64,000 bases of DNA from Lampris incognitus (GCF_029633865.1 NC_079221.1:5549700-5613699), one strand, 5' to 3'; shown: positions 27,582-41,128, numbered from the stretch's first letter. Program-made: numbers and translations. The notes: generated by a model from the letters alone, not told the origin.

Positions 27582-28475
27582 TTTCCGACAGGTTCACAGT
27601 TATGCAGCCCTTTAGCATGAAGTGTGCTTTAGACATTCGCCTTCTGTATCTATTGCAAGACAAAACGATAAACATTCACTCGTTAAACTGGGTGTTTATA
27701 CATTTCAGTTCCATAAATATTCCCAACGCTAATCACACCGCCTCGGTAATCGTAACGGAACGCTGATAACACCCACGCACAAAAATAAAATTATTCAGGC
27801 AGTTAATTCCCTATTTTTTATCCCCATGTAACCTGAGATTCATTACAGCAATCAGATTATTTACAGGAGACCAGTTGGTACTTTCAACATTCAGCACAGT
27901 AGATTCCACATGAAATAAAGACAATAAGTAATAAGACCCTTTTTTAAGTTATGTAAAATAGATGTGTTACGGTTTAACTGCAGGAGAATTGAGATAAGAT
28001 TACATTCCCTGAGTGGTGACCGATCAGTTCTGTCGGTCACATCACCAAATTACTGCAATATGGTCAACACTGGCAATAATAAAAAAAAAAAAATCACAAT
28101 GTTAATTTACCTGTTCTATCATAAAAGCAAATAGCAAAAATACATCACGTAAAATAAAACCAGCAGGGGCTCAGTGCTTGTTTCAACGGCACAGCAGTGA
28201 ATGCAAAAACCTCTATAAAAAGCAGCTACTTATAAGCAGCAGTCATTTCTGCAGCTTGGCAATGCCTCCCTAGCTAAAATCAGTTTGTGTTCATGCTGTC
28301 GTCCTGCAGGGGTCAACGTTGATCATAACGTTGCTACGGTAGCTTTCTCGACAAAAATGATGAGTCTTATCTGCACTCAGCCTTGGGACAAACTGTCGTA
28401 ATTCTTTAAATGTGCAGCATGTCTCGGGTATAAAAATGTTATATGATGACTGCAAAGGAATTTGCACCTTGGAGG

Positions 28476-31400
28476 TTATGTGGTGAAGCAGTAATAAAGG
28501 TTGCTGTCTTGGAAGCCGTGTTCATCCCTTATGTGGTAGAGCACGCCGCCCTGCTGTAACCGGCAACCGTAGAGAACCGCCTCGCCGCGGTCCTGTGCCA
28601 ACCCCACCCGCTGGAGCCACTCCACGAGCTCACTGCCGAGGAAAGTGTGCACTGTAGTGTTCTCCCCACACCTGTGTGAGTCAGAGGAAGTTATTTACCC
28701 AAGGGCCAACTAAAATCCCTTCCTCGCTGCCCGAGGAAAAGCAACAGAGGGGAAGACGAAACTGTGCAGAAGCAAGAGAGGCACGCCCAGCACTAGTAAT
28801 AGCACATAAATCCATCCCAGAATTCAGTTTTGCAGGTTTTACAAGTACTTATAATGATACCTTTCACCATCTTGCTGGGATTGACAGACCACAAGAAACA
28901 CAATGGCAACACCCGGGACTTCGTCATGCCATTCTTGATAATTCATTTTTAAAAGAAATGTATTGAATTTGAATCATCATGTCATGTCATCTAAATTAAA
29001 GCATGCAGTCTTCTGCAAACTTGCTGCCGAGGAAATCTAATCTCTGATCAGTGCATTAGCTGGCGTTGTCAGGCGAGCGAGACCGAGCACTCACCTTCTC
29101 TTTTGGACAATGTCCTGAAAACACTGGGCCTTGTGATACTTGGTGAACTGGAGGCAGGTCATCCGGACATCTTCGGACAGCTCGGTCTGTGGCTGCTGTT
29201 CTTGCCTCTTTCTGCACCACAGACCCGATAACCTAAACACCATTCAGATAAATATGCCTCAAATCTCTGAGCGTGCTAGAGTGTACTTTCGTTTGTTCAA
29301 CATTTCATAGCGAAGGTTCTTTACCTCTTCTTAAAAGGAAGTATAATGAAATGCTTATCCAGCCCAAACAGCCCAAAGGAGAGCAAGCCCTGGAGACAGA
29401 ATCACACAACTGTCACCTCACGGCAGTGCTGAGTGCATGCGAATAAAGGCAGAATTCTCAGTACTTTAAAGAGGACATACCTGTCCGTAGTTGGCCACAG
29501 CACAGAAAAACTGCAGCTCTAAATAGAGTCTGCCGGGAACGTCATTAAAGAGTAACCATAGGCAGCTGGAGAAATTCTGCATATCACAATAGAAACAAAC
29601 AGTGAACATCAGATCTGGGTCGGACAGTTTGGCAGCAGAACGATTCAGGGAGTGCCAGCCCCAGATAATATTCCAAACTGACAAACTCTCAGTTGTTCTC
29701 TACTTTCTAGCTTTTCAAGCATATTAAATCAAAGGCCCAGAATTAAACATTAGCCTGTTCCCAGACTATTCAGACTATCTGATTACATAAATACTGCATA
29801 AGTTACTTCTTAACACACACACACACAAAATAAATCAGAATATTCTAATGGTTGACTTAATTACAAAGCCCCCCCACCTTTTCTCCCTAATTGTACTTGG
29901 CCAGTTACCCTATTTTTCTGAGCCGTCCCGATCGCTGCTCCATCCCCTCTGCCGCTCCGGGGAGGGCTGCAGACTACCACATGTCTCCTCCCATACACGT
30001 GGAGTCGCCAGCCGCTTCTTTTTATCTGACAGTGAGGAGTTTCGCCAGGGGGACGTAGCGTGTGGGAGGATCACACTGTTCCGCCCAGTCCCCTCCCCCT
30101 CCAAACAGGCGCCTCAACCGAGCAGAGGAGGCGCTAGTGCGACGAACAGGACAGATACCCACATCTGGCCTCCCACCCGCAGACATGGCCAATTGTGTCT
30201 GTAGGGATGCCCGATCAAGCCGGCGGTAACACAGGGATTTGAACGCGCAATCCCCGTGTTGGTAGGCAGTGGAATAGACCACTACACTACCTGGACACCC
30301 TACTTAATTACAAAGTTAATTAGCCAAACTCCCTTTGTTGGGGATTTATACGGATGTAGGAACTACGGCTAATTTAACACCATCGGCGATGAGAATGGCA
30401 GTGGTTTGCTCACAGCAAGCAAGCTGACAGTCAAAAGCAAGCACAGGAGCACGTGTCGGGCCAGCTGTCTATCTGCAGCCCGCTGCAGCTCTTCCACTTC
30501 GCCGAGCAGACAGTCCGTCGAGTCACATCCGTTCCCAGAGTGATCTGAGGGGGCAGCGCAATACAGGAGTTACGTAAAGGCCATGAACTGCAAGTCAGCT
30601 AAACTGTGGTGCAAAATTTGAAAGTCTTAAGTTGAACAATGAAAGTAATATCGCGGTACAGTAGAATATCTTGTCAATTTTGATTTCTGCCAACAGCAAA
30701 ACACATAAAAGTTGGATTTTGTAATATTTTGCCAGTGCAAATATATTTCTGCCACTGTGCATTGAACAAATATGTAGGTCATTTGCTTAACAGTATTTTA
30801 CCTGTGTGCGTGGTTGGTGTGTTATTCATGTTGGTGCTGATAATCATATCAGGCATAGGCTGGGGTGGAGCACAGTCACATATGAGGCACTCTGATAACA
30901 TAAAGACAAGCGATAAAGTCATTCGCTGACAACATACTACTATACTATGGACACGTGGCCTCAATTCAAACAATGAGAACACACAAAAAAAAAAAAATCA
31001 ACACAGCTTCAGACTTTAAACTTGACCAGAAAGTGTAAAATATCTTCTACCCCTTTAAAAAATATAATGGAAGTTATAGAAATCTAAAATTATATAGATA
31101 TATCTAGAGAAAGAAGCACAAAAATGTGCAATCTGGAACTTTTTATCATGACAAAACTGCAGAGGTTAATGAATATTGTGGCGTTTATATTTATTGTATT
31201 GGCTGTCTCTTATGTCTTCGGTTTTAGCAATGCTTTTACTTTGACCTGTTGGTAGTGTTATGCTGGAATTGTTTTTATGCTGAAATTGTCTAACTTCAAC
31301 ATATGACATTTGGATAGAGTTCATACATTGGGTTTTATCACTGAATACGCTGGACATGACCTCTTTACATGTCTGATGAACTGCGCTTTGCACATTTGGC

Positions 31401-34400
31401 ATTTTGGAACAACATGGATCGGTTCAGATAATGGGAGGATGGGTGGATGGATCCATCCGTTTTACTATTTTTGTACTGTCCTGCCTCTTGCTGGGGGTAC
31501 TTTATTTTTACCCTCTTGTTTAAATGAGGATCTAAAACCGTGCTTCCTGAAAGGCACGAGTTGGGTTTTTTTTTAACTTTTGATTCCACGGTATTTACTT
31601 CATATTTCGGCCTTATGCAATTTTCCCAGCCCACTTCTACTTCAGTATTTGGAGCTTTTCCTCTTCCCATATACTTGTCGGGCTGTCATTTTGAGAGACG
31701 GCGTGATCGACTCCCGACTTCTCATCTGGCTTGTAAGACCCGTCAATTTGTGTGGTAGTTATAGCGGTCTTGTTTTGTTGACGGCTTTACAGTAATTTGT
31801 GGCGTCTGTGAATTGGCTTATTGATTCTGTTGCCCCATCGTCTCCGACTGCGGATGTGACTGAAACGAGCTACTTTGGACATCACTAACACCCCTGTCTT
31901 CTTGACACAGGAGACGCTCCTGCCGCTGCTTGTACTGCGACAATGTCCTGAAATTTTATTCCCAATTCCACTAAGTAGTACACACACACACACACACACA
32001 CACACATTCACACAAACCCATACTCCAAACAACTCCCATCACCAGGTCAGGGTCGGCAGGACAGGAGGAGTGTGAGTGGATTGGGCCTGATGAGCCGAGA
32101 CAACTCATCCCCCCACACCCTACCATTTAAACTCTATACACCACCGACTGCATAATAAGCCCTGGGACTACTGGGATGGGCTGGCTGTTGGCGGGTCGGT
32201 ATGGGTGGGTGGGTGGTCAGCCGGGGGACGGCTCAGTCCTTTCTCCCCCCTTTTTTCTGTCTTCTCCTTTATCGCTATAACTGCTATCCTAACCTGACAG
32301 ATAAGATTGATTTAATTGTGTTATCAAACACGTCAGTGTTTTATAAAAAAAAAAAAAGTAATCTGTAACACAATCTGATCTTTGTGATCCACCAATCATC
32401 TCCAATTTTATTTTATTTATTTATTTTTGGCATTTTCCGCCTTTATTTTGATAGTGATAGTTAAGAGACGGGAAAGGCAGGAGAGAGAGAGAGAGAGGGA
32501 ATGACATGCCGCAAAGGGCCTGGGCTGGATTCGAACCCAGGCCGCTGCGGTAAGGACTCAGCCTTACGTGGTACACGCTCTACCAGGTGAGTCGCCGGGG
32601 CGCCGCTCATCTCCTATTTTGATGTAAAGGTAAATCTGCAAAAAATAATTGACTATGCTGAGCGCTTGACAATACTGGAGTGTTTTCACCATCGTCACAA
32701 TGCCATTTGCCAGTCCCCCCCCCCCCCCATTTTCTCTGAATTCTACTTGGCCAATCACCCCACTCTTCCAAGCTGTCCTGGTTGCTGCTCCACCCCTTCT
32801 GCCAATCCGGGGAGGGCTGCAGACTACCACATGCCTCCTCCCATACATGTGGAGTCGCCTGCCGCTTCTTTTCACCTGACTGATTAGTTTCACCAGTGGG
32901 ACGTAGCATGTGGGAGGATCACGCTACCCCCCCCCCTGAACAGGCGCCCCGACCGACCAGAGAAGGCGCTAGTGCAGTGACCAGGACACATACCCACATC
33001 TGGCTTCCCACCCGCACACACGGCCAATTGTGTCTGTAGGGACGCCCGACCAAGCCGGAGGTAACACGGGGATTCGAACCGGCGATTCCCGTGTTGGTAG
33101 GCAACGGAATAGACTGCCATGCCACCCGGACGCCCTCAATGCCAGTTTCAAACAAAACTTTGAGTCATTTATTTCGACCAATTTCAGAACATCCAGTACC
33201 TCCGTTGATGCTTCCAGGTGAGATGGCGGGGTCACAGTGTGCCTGGCTCCCTGGTTCCCCTTCAGACCTCAAGATCTCCGTTGTGTCAGACGTCAAGTCT
33301 CCTTCGAGGACTTGGCCGCTCGGGTCCCAGCTCCCTCTACTGAGGCATATGAGAGAGCCCCCTCCGAGCAGTATGCTGAGGGCGAGTACAACCATGCTGC
33401 AGATAATCTGACAATAAACAAACGGATAAAATGAAAACGGAAATGTAAATGGTTAGGTAACTTCAACTGTGGGTACAATGTCTTTTCCATCATGGCTGTT
33501 GGGAATACTGTAACTGTACCATGTGAGCCAGACTTACCTGAGGTCTGCCATAAAACAATTCAGGGTCAATGAAGTCAAATGTCTTTTCCCCAGAAATCAA
33601 CAGTATTGCAGTCAGAGAGGCTGGAATGCTGTTGAAATAGCATATAGGAAACAGCACTTACAATACAATAAGTATAAGTATCGGAAATAATCATAATTAT
33701 CAGTCCGGATAATTGTGAACAAATGTACTTTTTGCAGGATATTAGCCATTTTCAATCACAGCAGGCGCTTCACAACTTGTTTTTTAAAAAGCTGCTACTT
33801 CACTATGATTAATGATGGAGACTCAAATTCAGATTAATAATTATATTCAATTATTTGTGCAGCCCTACTGGGAGAATGTGTATCAATCACTGCATATGAA
33901 TCACATTACACTGTGTGTGAATCACACTGTTCATATTATTAAAGACCGTTCAGTCGGGTTGACCTTAACGTCTGTAAATCTCCAAACCAACGGATGAGAT
34001 TTCAAGACAAAACATTTGGAGCTGCCATGAAATTGGAGACTGAATTTGTGGGATTTGACATGCAAGTGAGGTTAACTTCTTGACAGAACCAGCAGTTATG
34101 AACAAGAGAACGTGTCCAAATCCCTGTAAAATCAACCTCAGCATGTTGCCGTGTCCATTAAGTTGTTCTCTGAATGAATGGTCATTTGAAGAAGCTTTGG
34201 GGTTTGAATTTCAAAGATGACCTCAGAGATCCGCTGGACTCGACTCTATCTTAAGGAGGTACTTAGTTGTTTGCAAGTCCAAAGTGAGCTGTCCGAGACA
34301 ACAGGAATACCGTGTAAATAAGAGTACAAATTCCTTTTTAGGTTGGGTACTGTGGTGAAGTCAAGCCCTATTTATGGCCCTGACAAATCTCATTTCCTTG

Positions 34401-37400
34401 TCTAGTCCTTGGTACATTGACTCACCCCCAGCCTACCATCACCAGGAGGCCTGTTGGGACCTTCAGCTCATCATCCCTCTTCATCAGCACAAGAGAGAGT
34501 GCTATTAATCCTTAAAAACAAAAATGTATATAGTCATTGGTCTACAACAAATATAATATATAATATATATAATAAATATATATAATATATAAAAATAAAT
34601 AAAAAAAATATATTAATATATTTGTGTACAGGCCATACATTATAAAGAAATATATACTATATATAGTAATTTTCTATAACATTTGAGGCTGATTAGGACC
34701 ATTGTGGCCAGTAAAATATATGGCACAAATATACTGTATGAGTTTGGTGGGTCGAACTGTGCAGACAGGGGCTTACCTGGCCATATGTAAGTACTGTAGA
34801 GTGAGGTGTATAATAGTGTGAAAGCCAAAATCTGGCCGATCAAGTTGTCTTTCCTCACCACAAAATTCCAGAGGATCATTCCAATACAAGTTAGCAACTG
34901 AAGTGGGCAGAGGAGTAAATTATGACTAGAAAGCACCAACCTATGTAGATGTTATTGCAGCCTGCATTCAATATAATTTGCACTCAGATTATAATCCGAG
35001 TGTGGAAATTGTGATAAGTGCACTTACCTGAGCCAAGAAAAGATTGACTGTAAACAAGTGAGGTAGCCTCTTAAACTTCTTACTAAGAAACATCACGGCT
35101 ATCGTCCAAACCTATACCACAAACACAGTGTTATTAACACCCATCCATTATCTGAATCACACAGTGGTGCAGTGGTTAGCACAGTCGCCTCATAGCAAGA
35201 CGGTCCTGGGTTCGAGCCCCGGGGTAGTCCAACCTTGGGGGTTGTCCCGGGTCGTCCTCTGTGTGGAGTTTGCATGTTCTCCCCGTGTCTGCGTGGGTTT
35301 CCTCCAGGTGCTCCGGTTTCTTCCCACAGTCCAAAGACGTGTAGGTCAGGTGAACCGGCCGTACTAAATTGTCCCTAGGTGTGAATGTGTGTGTGTGTGT
35401 GGGGGGGGGGTGGACATCCGAACCGCTTATCCTGCTCTCAAGGTCGTGGGGATGCTGGAGCCCACCCATCACACAGGGCCCACACACACACATATTCATA
35501 CCTAGGGACAGTTTAGTATGGCTGATTCACCTGACCTACATGTCTTTGGACTGTGGGAAGAAACCGGAGCACCTGGAGGAAACCCACGCCGACACGGGGA
35601 GAACATGCAAACTCCACACAAAGGACGACCCAGGACAACCCCTAAGGTTGGGCTGGGTTCGAGCCCCCCGGGGCTCAAACCCAGGACCTTCTTGCTGTGA
35701 AGCGACCATGCTAACCACTGTGCCACCGTGCCGCCCAGTGTTATAGATACAAATATCATAAATAATAAAACCATAGATGAGGGGTTATGTCAAAGCAAAC
35801 AGTCGTCACGTTCTTGAGAAAGGGAGCTCACATCTGAGAAATGACACAGGGCCAAACAACTCAGAAAATGGGCCTAAATTTAGAGGTTTCCCGAAAGCGC
35901 AAGTCTTTTATCATGAGCGTCGTTATGTTTTTGGTTCCTGAAAAGATGTGATGAAAGTGGTAACAAAAGTGGAAGTACGTCTAAAACATCTGTGCCTCTA
36001 CGTCCCGCTTCTACATTTTAAGTAACCAACCGTAAACGGTAGCTCATCCCCACTGCCATTTTTCCACTTACATAAAGAATAACTTCTCTGTTATTACCCT
36101 CGAGCAAACCTGTTTGCTGGAGACGCGTCTCGCTGTCCCTAGACAATCACCCAACACTTATCTCGTGTTCGCCACACTACAGTTTAATGGCTAATAACTG
36201 TCCCAAATTACGCAGCTTTAAAACTTGGTGAGAAATGAACTCTTGCGGCATCATTAGTAAACCGTACTGCTAGTAAGTAACATTTCCCCAGAATTTAAAG
36301 TACGGCAATTAAACGGAGTAAACATCAGGGATGGCAAATACAAAGCCACATGTGCAAGAGTGATCTGAGTGAATGGCGGTCTTTGTTTTACAATACCAGC
36401 CGGCGTGTCACTCACCAGGGCGACTAAGCTCACAATGCTTATGTTAAAACTGACGTTCTGCAGCGAATTCATCAGAAGTTCAGGATCCATGCAGGGGATC
36501 GTCAGTAACCAGGCAGAAACATACATGATCGGAGCTGACAGAATAGTAGTGATGACCATCCCAGAAGTGACCTGTCGGGAGACAAAAACAATCAAAACCT
36601 CAAAAGCAGTCATGGACGGGGCCTGAATATGTATCTGTCAGGCACAAGTGTTTTTGTCGAGCAAATACGTGAGCCACTCACAACTTCTAGCTCCATGTTA
36701 TAATGAGCAGCATAGATGGCCACACTCGGCGCCGTGGGGAAGACTCCATAAAGAAAGGCGTAGTTGGAGAGACTTGAGTGGTTAAGAGAACTGCTATTGC
36801 TGTTGTCCAACAGCTCCACCATGTCTTTACAAATTAGGGGCATCACCAACCTAAAAAGAGGAAAGCAGCACCATAATAATGAAATCTCAATAAAACAGCT
36901 CTTATCAAATAAGCATTATTTTCATGGTCAGTTATCTGACTGAATAAGTACTGCTAATAGCCTTAAGGGAAATTATTACATGGTGAAATTGTTCTATCAC
37001 ACTGACACATGTCCAACATATTACATGCCACTCATGTTCTTAAAATGAGTTATGGTCTATAAATGACTGAAATATTCAGTACCTCAAGCAAAATGTGCTA
37101 CTACTGGCCCCAAAGGTCCCTTCCTGCATAACTTAGGGTGTACTCACACTAGGGGATCCGTACCATGCCTGAGCACGTTTGACCCCCAAAGTCCAGTTCG
37201 TTTGACTAGTGTGATCGCACGATATCATGCTCAGGCAAGGTTCAGCGTACTGTGCTCTGGCCCGCTTGAAGAGCTGGGCTCAGGCATGGTTCGGTTGGAC
37301 TCAGGCACGGTACGCATCTAACCGTGCTGGAGCATGGAACTTGAATGCTATGATGTCAATTATGTGATTGTTCCATTTAAGAAAACATTCTTATGCGTGC

Positions 37401-38971
37401 AGAACAATTTACTGAAAATCGCTGTGTTGCATAACTGATAAATCGACAGGGCGTGTGACAGGGTTGTCTGTCACCGTGTCCAAATAAGTCACAAGGTAAA
37501 TAAAATCATGAACCCCATTGTGCTATGTAAGACTGCTTCTCTTCAACACAAAAAGTCGACGCATGATGACATAAGCGTGTTCAGGCCGGGAACGTTAAGC
37601 GCAATGTGAGCACAGGCCAGCGGGGGAATGGGGAGGGAGGACAATCCTGCTCGGCCATGGTACAAGGCAACCGTGCCTAGTGTGAGTACGACCTTAAATG
37701 TAGCACCAAGGGCAGATCTAATCATGTACTTCTGCATGAGATCATTTCATACCACAATGGGAATATGAGAGCTTAGCATGTGCTTAAACATGCAACAACA
37801 AACCAAACAGTTCTCAGTACAAGCATTCATCCTCACACATGTTTTCCACAACAATTCACTCACAGTTTTGCTGTACTAAGCAGAATCAGTGCCACAACCA
37901 TGGACTGGGTTAATTTCCTCAGTTGCCCAACCATGGACAGACCCAAGTAGAACAGAGCAGCTCCCCCAAACGAGCTTGCCAGGCCATCAACAAACTCAAT
38001 CATGAAGGCGGGAATTTTCTGGCCCAGAAGGAAGTGGGCGATGATGCCAATGAAAACCATGAAAACAATAGGGTTCTTCAGCACCTGCCAAATTACAATG
38101 CCCAGGATCTGAAGTTTGCTCTGCTGCTGGCTTCTCTGGTTTTTCCACTTCTGGATCTCGCAGAAGGCAAAGCCAATGGGATTCAGAAGTATAAGTGACA
38201 CGGGTGCTACCAAGTAGATGTACTGGAGGTACTCTGGGTACGTATTCCCGTACAGGGCCTCCACTGTGGGGAAGACAGAGAGTGAGAAATCCAAAGACAG
38301 TAGAAAACCTTAAAGCCTACTTGTCAGGCCTGATCTGTTTGAATGCAATCCGATCGCATGGATCAAACAGCATTTGACCTAATAAGATATGACTTAAAAT
38401 GGTAATGGAAACAAGCAAAGAATTATACTTTTCATTGGATCTGTTGCCCCGAGACATATGAATATCCACTTACAAAATTGCACTGGCATGGCACAGTTAT
38501 AGGTAAGGTGTGCATTTAAACATACGGTAGGAGGTGGGCACTTTACTCACCGATGGGATATCCCAGTGCAAAATCATTGCTTTGAGTTGCAAATATTGAG
38601 AAGAGTCCAGCCTTACTAAAGCGACTGTCGGGACTGGATACCATCAGTGTGAGGATGCAGACAGTGACAAACACAGACACTTTGGCAATGAGAATGCTCC
38701 ACAGAAACGGCCAGATGACATTGCCAAAGTCCAGCAGCACCATGTTTTTGAACAGCAGTGCTGGGAGGGCAAATTTGGACACAAAATTCCCCAGTCCTTT
38801 GGCTTGAGTGGACGTGATGACGTTTGTTCTCCCTGCAATGTAGCCGCACAATATTATACCGAAACACTCCAACAGAGCCGGGAAGAGCTTGTCGATGGAC
38901 ATCGTCGAAGGGGACGCAGAGGAGTCCGGGTCCTCCCCCAAAAAGCCGTTACTTCTGGTGGGGTCGCCCAT
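28476..38971 (-). CDS. gpr155: GPR155 / LYCHOS, lysosomal cholesterol-sensing transporter-GPCR
   Basis: Fifteen coding exons in consistent phase, highest first: 38551-38971, 37864-38263, 36682-36850, 36416-36571, 35028-35111, 34777-34897, 34426-34510, 33538-33628, 33200-33407, 30802-30891, 30414-30544, 29481-29576, 29325-29389, 29095-29232, 28476-28671. The product is 816 aa (human 870). An N-terminal PIN/auxin-efflux-like ten-helix domain is followed by a GPCR-like helix set and a C-terminal DEP domain (about 730-814). In human LYCHOS, F43, P44, E48 and Y57 matter for cholesterol sensing; here they are F30, P31, E35 and Y44 (LFPALLECF...GYIAG). The protein acts on lysosomes, binding GATOR1 to activate mTORC1. 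Exon 10 (90 nt, phase 1-1) is poorly conserved and could be a cassette. The reading frame ends right after DEP (YYCFTT), without the roughly 35-residue human tail. The paralogue letter (a or b) cannot be decided. Confidence 0.94.
29869..30301 (-). repeat. tRNA-derived SINE (family I) in gpr155 intron 11
   Basis: Full-length reverse copy flanked by a perfect 14-bp duplication, acttaattacaaag (29855-29868 and 30302-30315). It lies between exons 12 and 11. Confidence 0.93.
31979..32006. repeat. (AC)n microsatellite
   Basis: A short pure AC run in gpr155 intron 9. The surrounding stretch 30900-32390 otherwise shows no recognised element. Confidence 0.9.
32395..32606 (-). repeat. tRNA-derived SINE (family III)
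   Basis: On the minus strand the head reads GGCGCCCCGGCGACTCACC, then the A-box region TGGTAGAGCGTG and B-box GGTTCGAATCC. A (CT)n run and a tail with AATAAAGGCGGAAAATGCC and (AAAT)n follow. It is unrelated in sequence to families I and II. It lies in gpr155 intron 9. Confidence 0.82.
32715..33136 (-). repeat. tRNA-derived SINE (family I) next to gpr155 exon 9
   Basis: Reverse copy with poly-C tail at 32715 and head ending CCACCCGGACGCCC at 33136, only about 65 bp downstream of the exon 9 splice donor (33199). A short duplication around aatgcca is possible but not decisive. Confidence 0.88.
35135..35736. repeat. Inverted nested pair of family II SINEs in gpr155 intron 4
   Basis: A minus-strand SINE-II (tail at 35135-35157, body 35412-35736) carries a plus-strand SINE-II copy (about 35158-35411) inside its tail. 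The plus copy has the head GTGGTGCAGTGGTTAGC and B-box GGTTCGAGCCCC and stops at a GT/G run. An 8-bp duplication, agtgttat (35127-35134 and 35737-35744), brackets the whole and belongs to the older minus copy. The two form a large inverted repeat. Confidence 0.78.
37136..37693. mobile_element. PIF/Harbinger-like MITE in gpr155 intron 2
   Basis: Terminal inverted repeats GGGTGTACTCACACTAGG and CCTAGTGTGAGTACGACC, flanked by TTA on both sides (37133-37135 and 37694-37696). The 3-bp TTA duplication is the Harbinger signature. The 558-bp element has no transposase. It has internal repeats of the type GCTCAGGCA. It lies between exons 3 and 2. Confidence 0.72.
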
Positions 38972-39364
38972 CGTCCTTTCAGTAGTCCGTTTTCATAACC
39001 TGGTTCGGCGGCTACCGACGTTGTCGTCGCCTGCCCGTGGCTGCCAGGCAACAGATGGGACAACGGGTTCAAGAACGGGTTGTCTTCTAGAACATCTTCC
39101 AAAGGGTGGCGCAGGGGGCGGGGTGGCAACGTTACCAAACCGCTTTGCGGAACGACATGCTCGTTTTATCGATGCAAATTAAGATTACACGCAGGGGATT
39201 ACGGCCGTCCTGCAGGATTCGACTGCGAGGGCCACAGAGTTCATCAGATTTATCATCACGAACCGACGCTGGATAAACACTGGGAGCTGGACCGACACCA
39301 TGCAACAATAACAACAACGCGTTAACACGACCGCAGGTGGGCGCCTCCCCACTAATGGTGATCG

Positions 39365-41128
39365 TCACGTCGGGTGGGCGCAGTAAGTGACGCGACAGCC
39401 GCCGCTAGCCTGGTGGCTAACCCGTACACACGTCTGACGGGAGCCGCTGTTGCGCTCCAAATAAACGTCCCATCACGAACGATCGCAAAACGTCCACTTA
39501 ACGGCTGTGCGAATTCCGTGTCAGGTAGGTCACATGTCGAAGGTGGTTGCTTCGGCATAAACAAGCTTGAATCAACCTTAGTTCCGGTTTTGCGAGTGAG
39601 CGCTCCGCCAATCAGATTTAGAGTACGGGTCAAGGGGGCGGAGCTTTGATATTCCCGCATCGCGCAGGGTCACGCCTTGTTTTTTGTTTTTTTCCGACCC
39701 GCATTCCGGGAGCTCTGCCTCTGATTGGCTAGTATTCGTTTCGGGTGGGCGCAGTAAGTGACGCGACAGCCGCCGCTAGCCTGGTGGCTAACCCATACAC
39801 ACGTCTGACGGGAGCCGCTGTTGCGCTCCAAAATAAACGTCCCATCACGAAGGATCGCCAAACGTCCACTTAACGGCTGTGCGAATTCCGCGTCAGGTAG
39901 GTCACATGTCGAAGGTGGTTGTTTCGGCATAAACAAGCTTGAATCAACCAACCTTAGTTCCGGTTTTGCGAGTGAGCGCTCCGCCAATCAGATTTAGAGG
40001 ACGGGTCAAGGGGCGGAGCTTTGATATTCCCGCAGCGCGCAGGGTCACGCCTTGTTGCTTTTTTTCCGACCCGCATTCCGGGAACTCTGCCTCTGAAACA
40101 ATGGTTCATTTATTTTGGACTTGCCCACACACTAAACAACTGGAGTACGTTGTCTCGTTTGATTATTGATCATATTTACCCTCATTTCACCCCGAGTTGG
40201 AAAAATGTGTTGTTTGGATATACTGAATTTGATAGGAACCTCGATTCTCAGTATTATTTAATCAATCTGCTAATTATCTTAACAAAATTTTATATTCATA
40301 GATCTAAATTCTCTAGCAAGAAACCTAATTTTCCTGAGCCGTCTGCGTATATCAAACAATATATTTCATCAATATCTGACAGTGAAAATAAAAAAGCTGT
40401 AAAAACATATAAGCACTTTATGATTTACAAAATATTTAGTTAAGTATGTAATTTATTTGTTTTGCTTTATACAATCCCCCTGGCGTATTTATGTTAATGT
40501 TTATGATAATATATATGTAAATGTATACATTTAATAATGTGACTATTGATTGACATTGTTGTATACTATTTTTGTTCACTTTTGTTAATAAAGTTCTTTA
40601 AAAAAAAAACAAGCTTGAATCAACCTTAGTTCCGGTTTTGCGAGTGAGCGCTCCGCCAATCAGATTTAGAGGACGGGTCAAGGGGCGGAGCTTTGATATT
40701 CCCGCAGCGCGCAGGGTCACGCCTTGTTTTTTTTCCCGACCCGCATTCCGGGAACTCTGCCTCTGATTGGCTAGTACTCGTTTCGGGTGGGCGCAGTAAG
40801 TGACGCGACAGCCGCCGCTAGCCTGGTGGCTAACCCCATACACACGTCTGACGGGAGCCGCTGTTGCGCTCCAAATAAACGTCCCATCACGAACGATCGC
40901 AAAACGTCCACTTAACGGCTGTGCGAATTCCGTGTCAGGTAGGTCACATGTCGAAGGTGGTTGCTTCGGCATAAACAAGCTTGAATCAACCTTAGTTCCG
41001 GTTTTGCGAGTGAGCGCTCCGCCAATCAGATTTAGAGTACGGGTCAAGGGGCGGAGCTTTGATATTCCCGCAGCGCGCAGGGTCACGCCTTGTTTTTTTC
41101 CGACCCGCATTCCGGGAGCTCTGCCTCT
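39365..41128. repeat. Tandem array of promoter-like 365-bp units upstream of gpr155
   Basis: Three nearly full units (39365-39722, 39723-40093, 40765-41128) and one partial unit (40610-40764) are arranged head to tail, starting about 390 bp upstream of the gpr155 start codon. Each unit begins GATTGGCTAGTA and includes GGGTGGGCGCAGTAAG, TCCGCCAATCAG, GGGGCGGAGC and a pyrimidine run before CCGACCCGCATTCCGGGA. CCAAT boxes in both orientations and a GC box thus recur in every unit. An L1 tail separates units two and three. The units contain open frames on the minus strand, but nothing recognisable. Confidence 0.82.
40094..40609 (+). mobile_element. L1-clade LINE tail inside the tandem array
   Basis: The same family as 21631-22889: it starts at the zinc-knuckle region (TMVHLFWTCPHTKQ), runs to the ORF end and the AATAAAG/A-tail, and contains the uninterrupted 3' UTR (AAAATATTTAGTTAAG). 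It is 5'-truncated. No target duplication is seen, and the right flank resumes in the middle of an array unit, so the insertion was accompanied or followed by a rearrangement. Confidence 0.82.
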
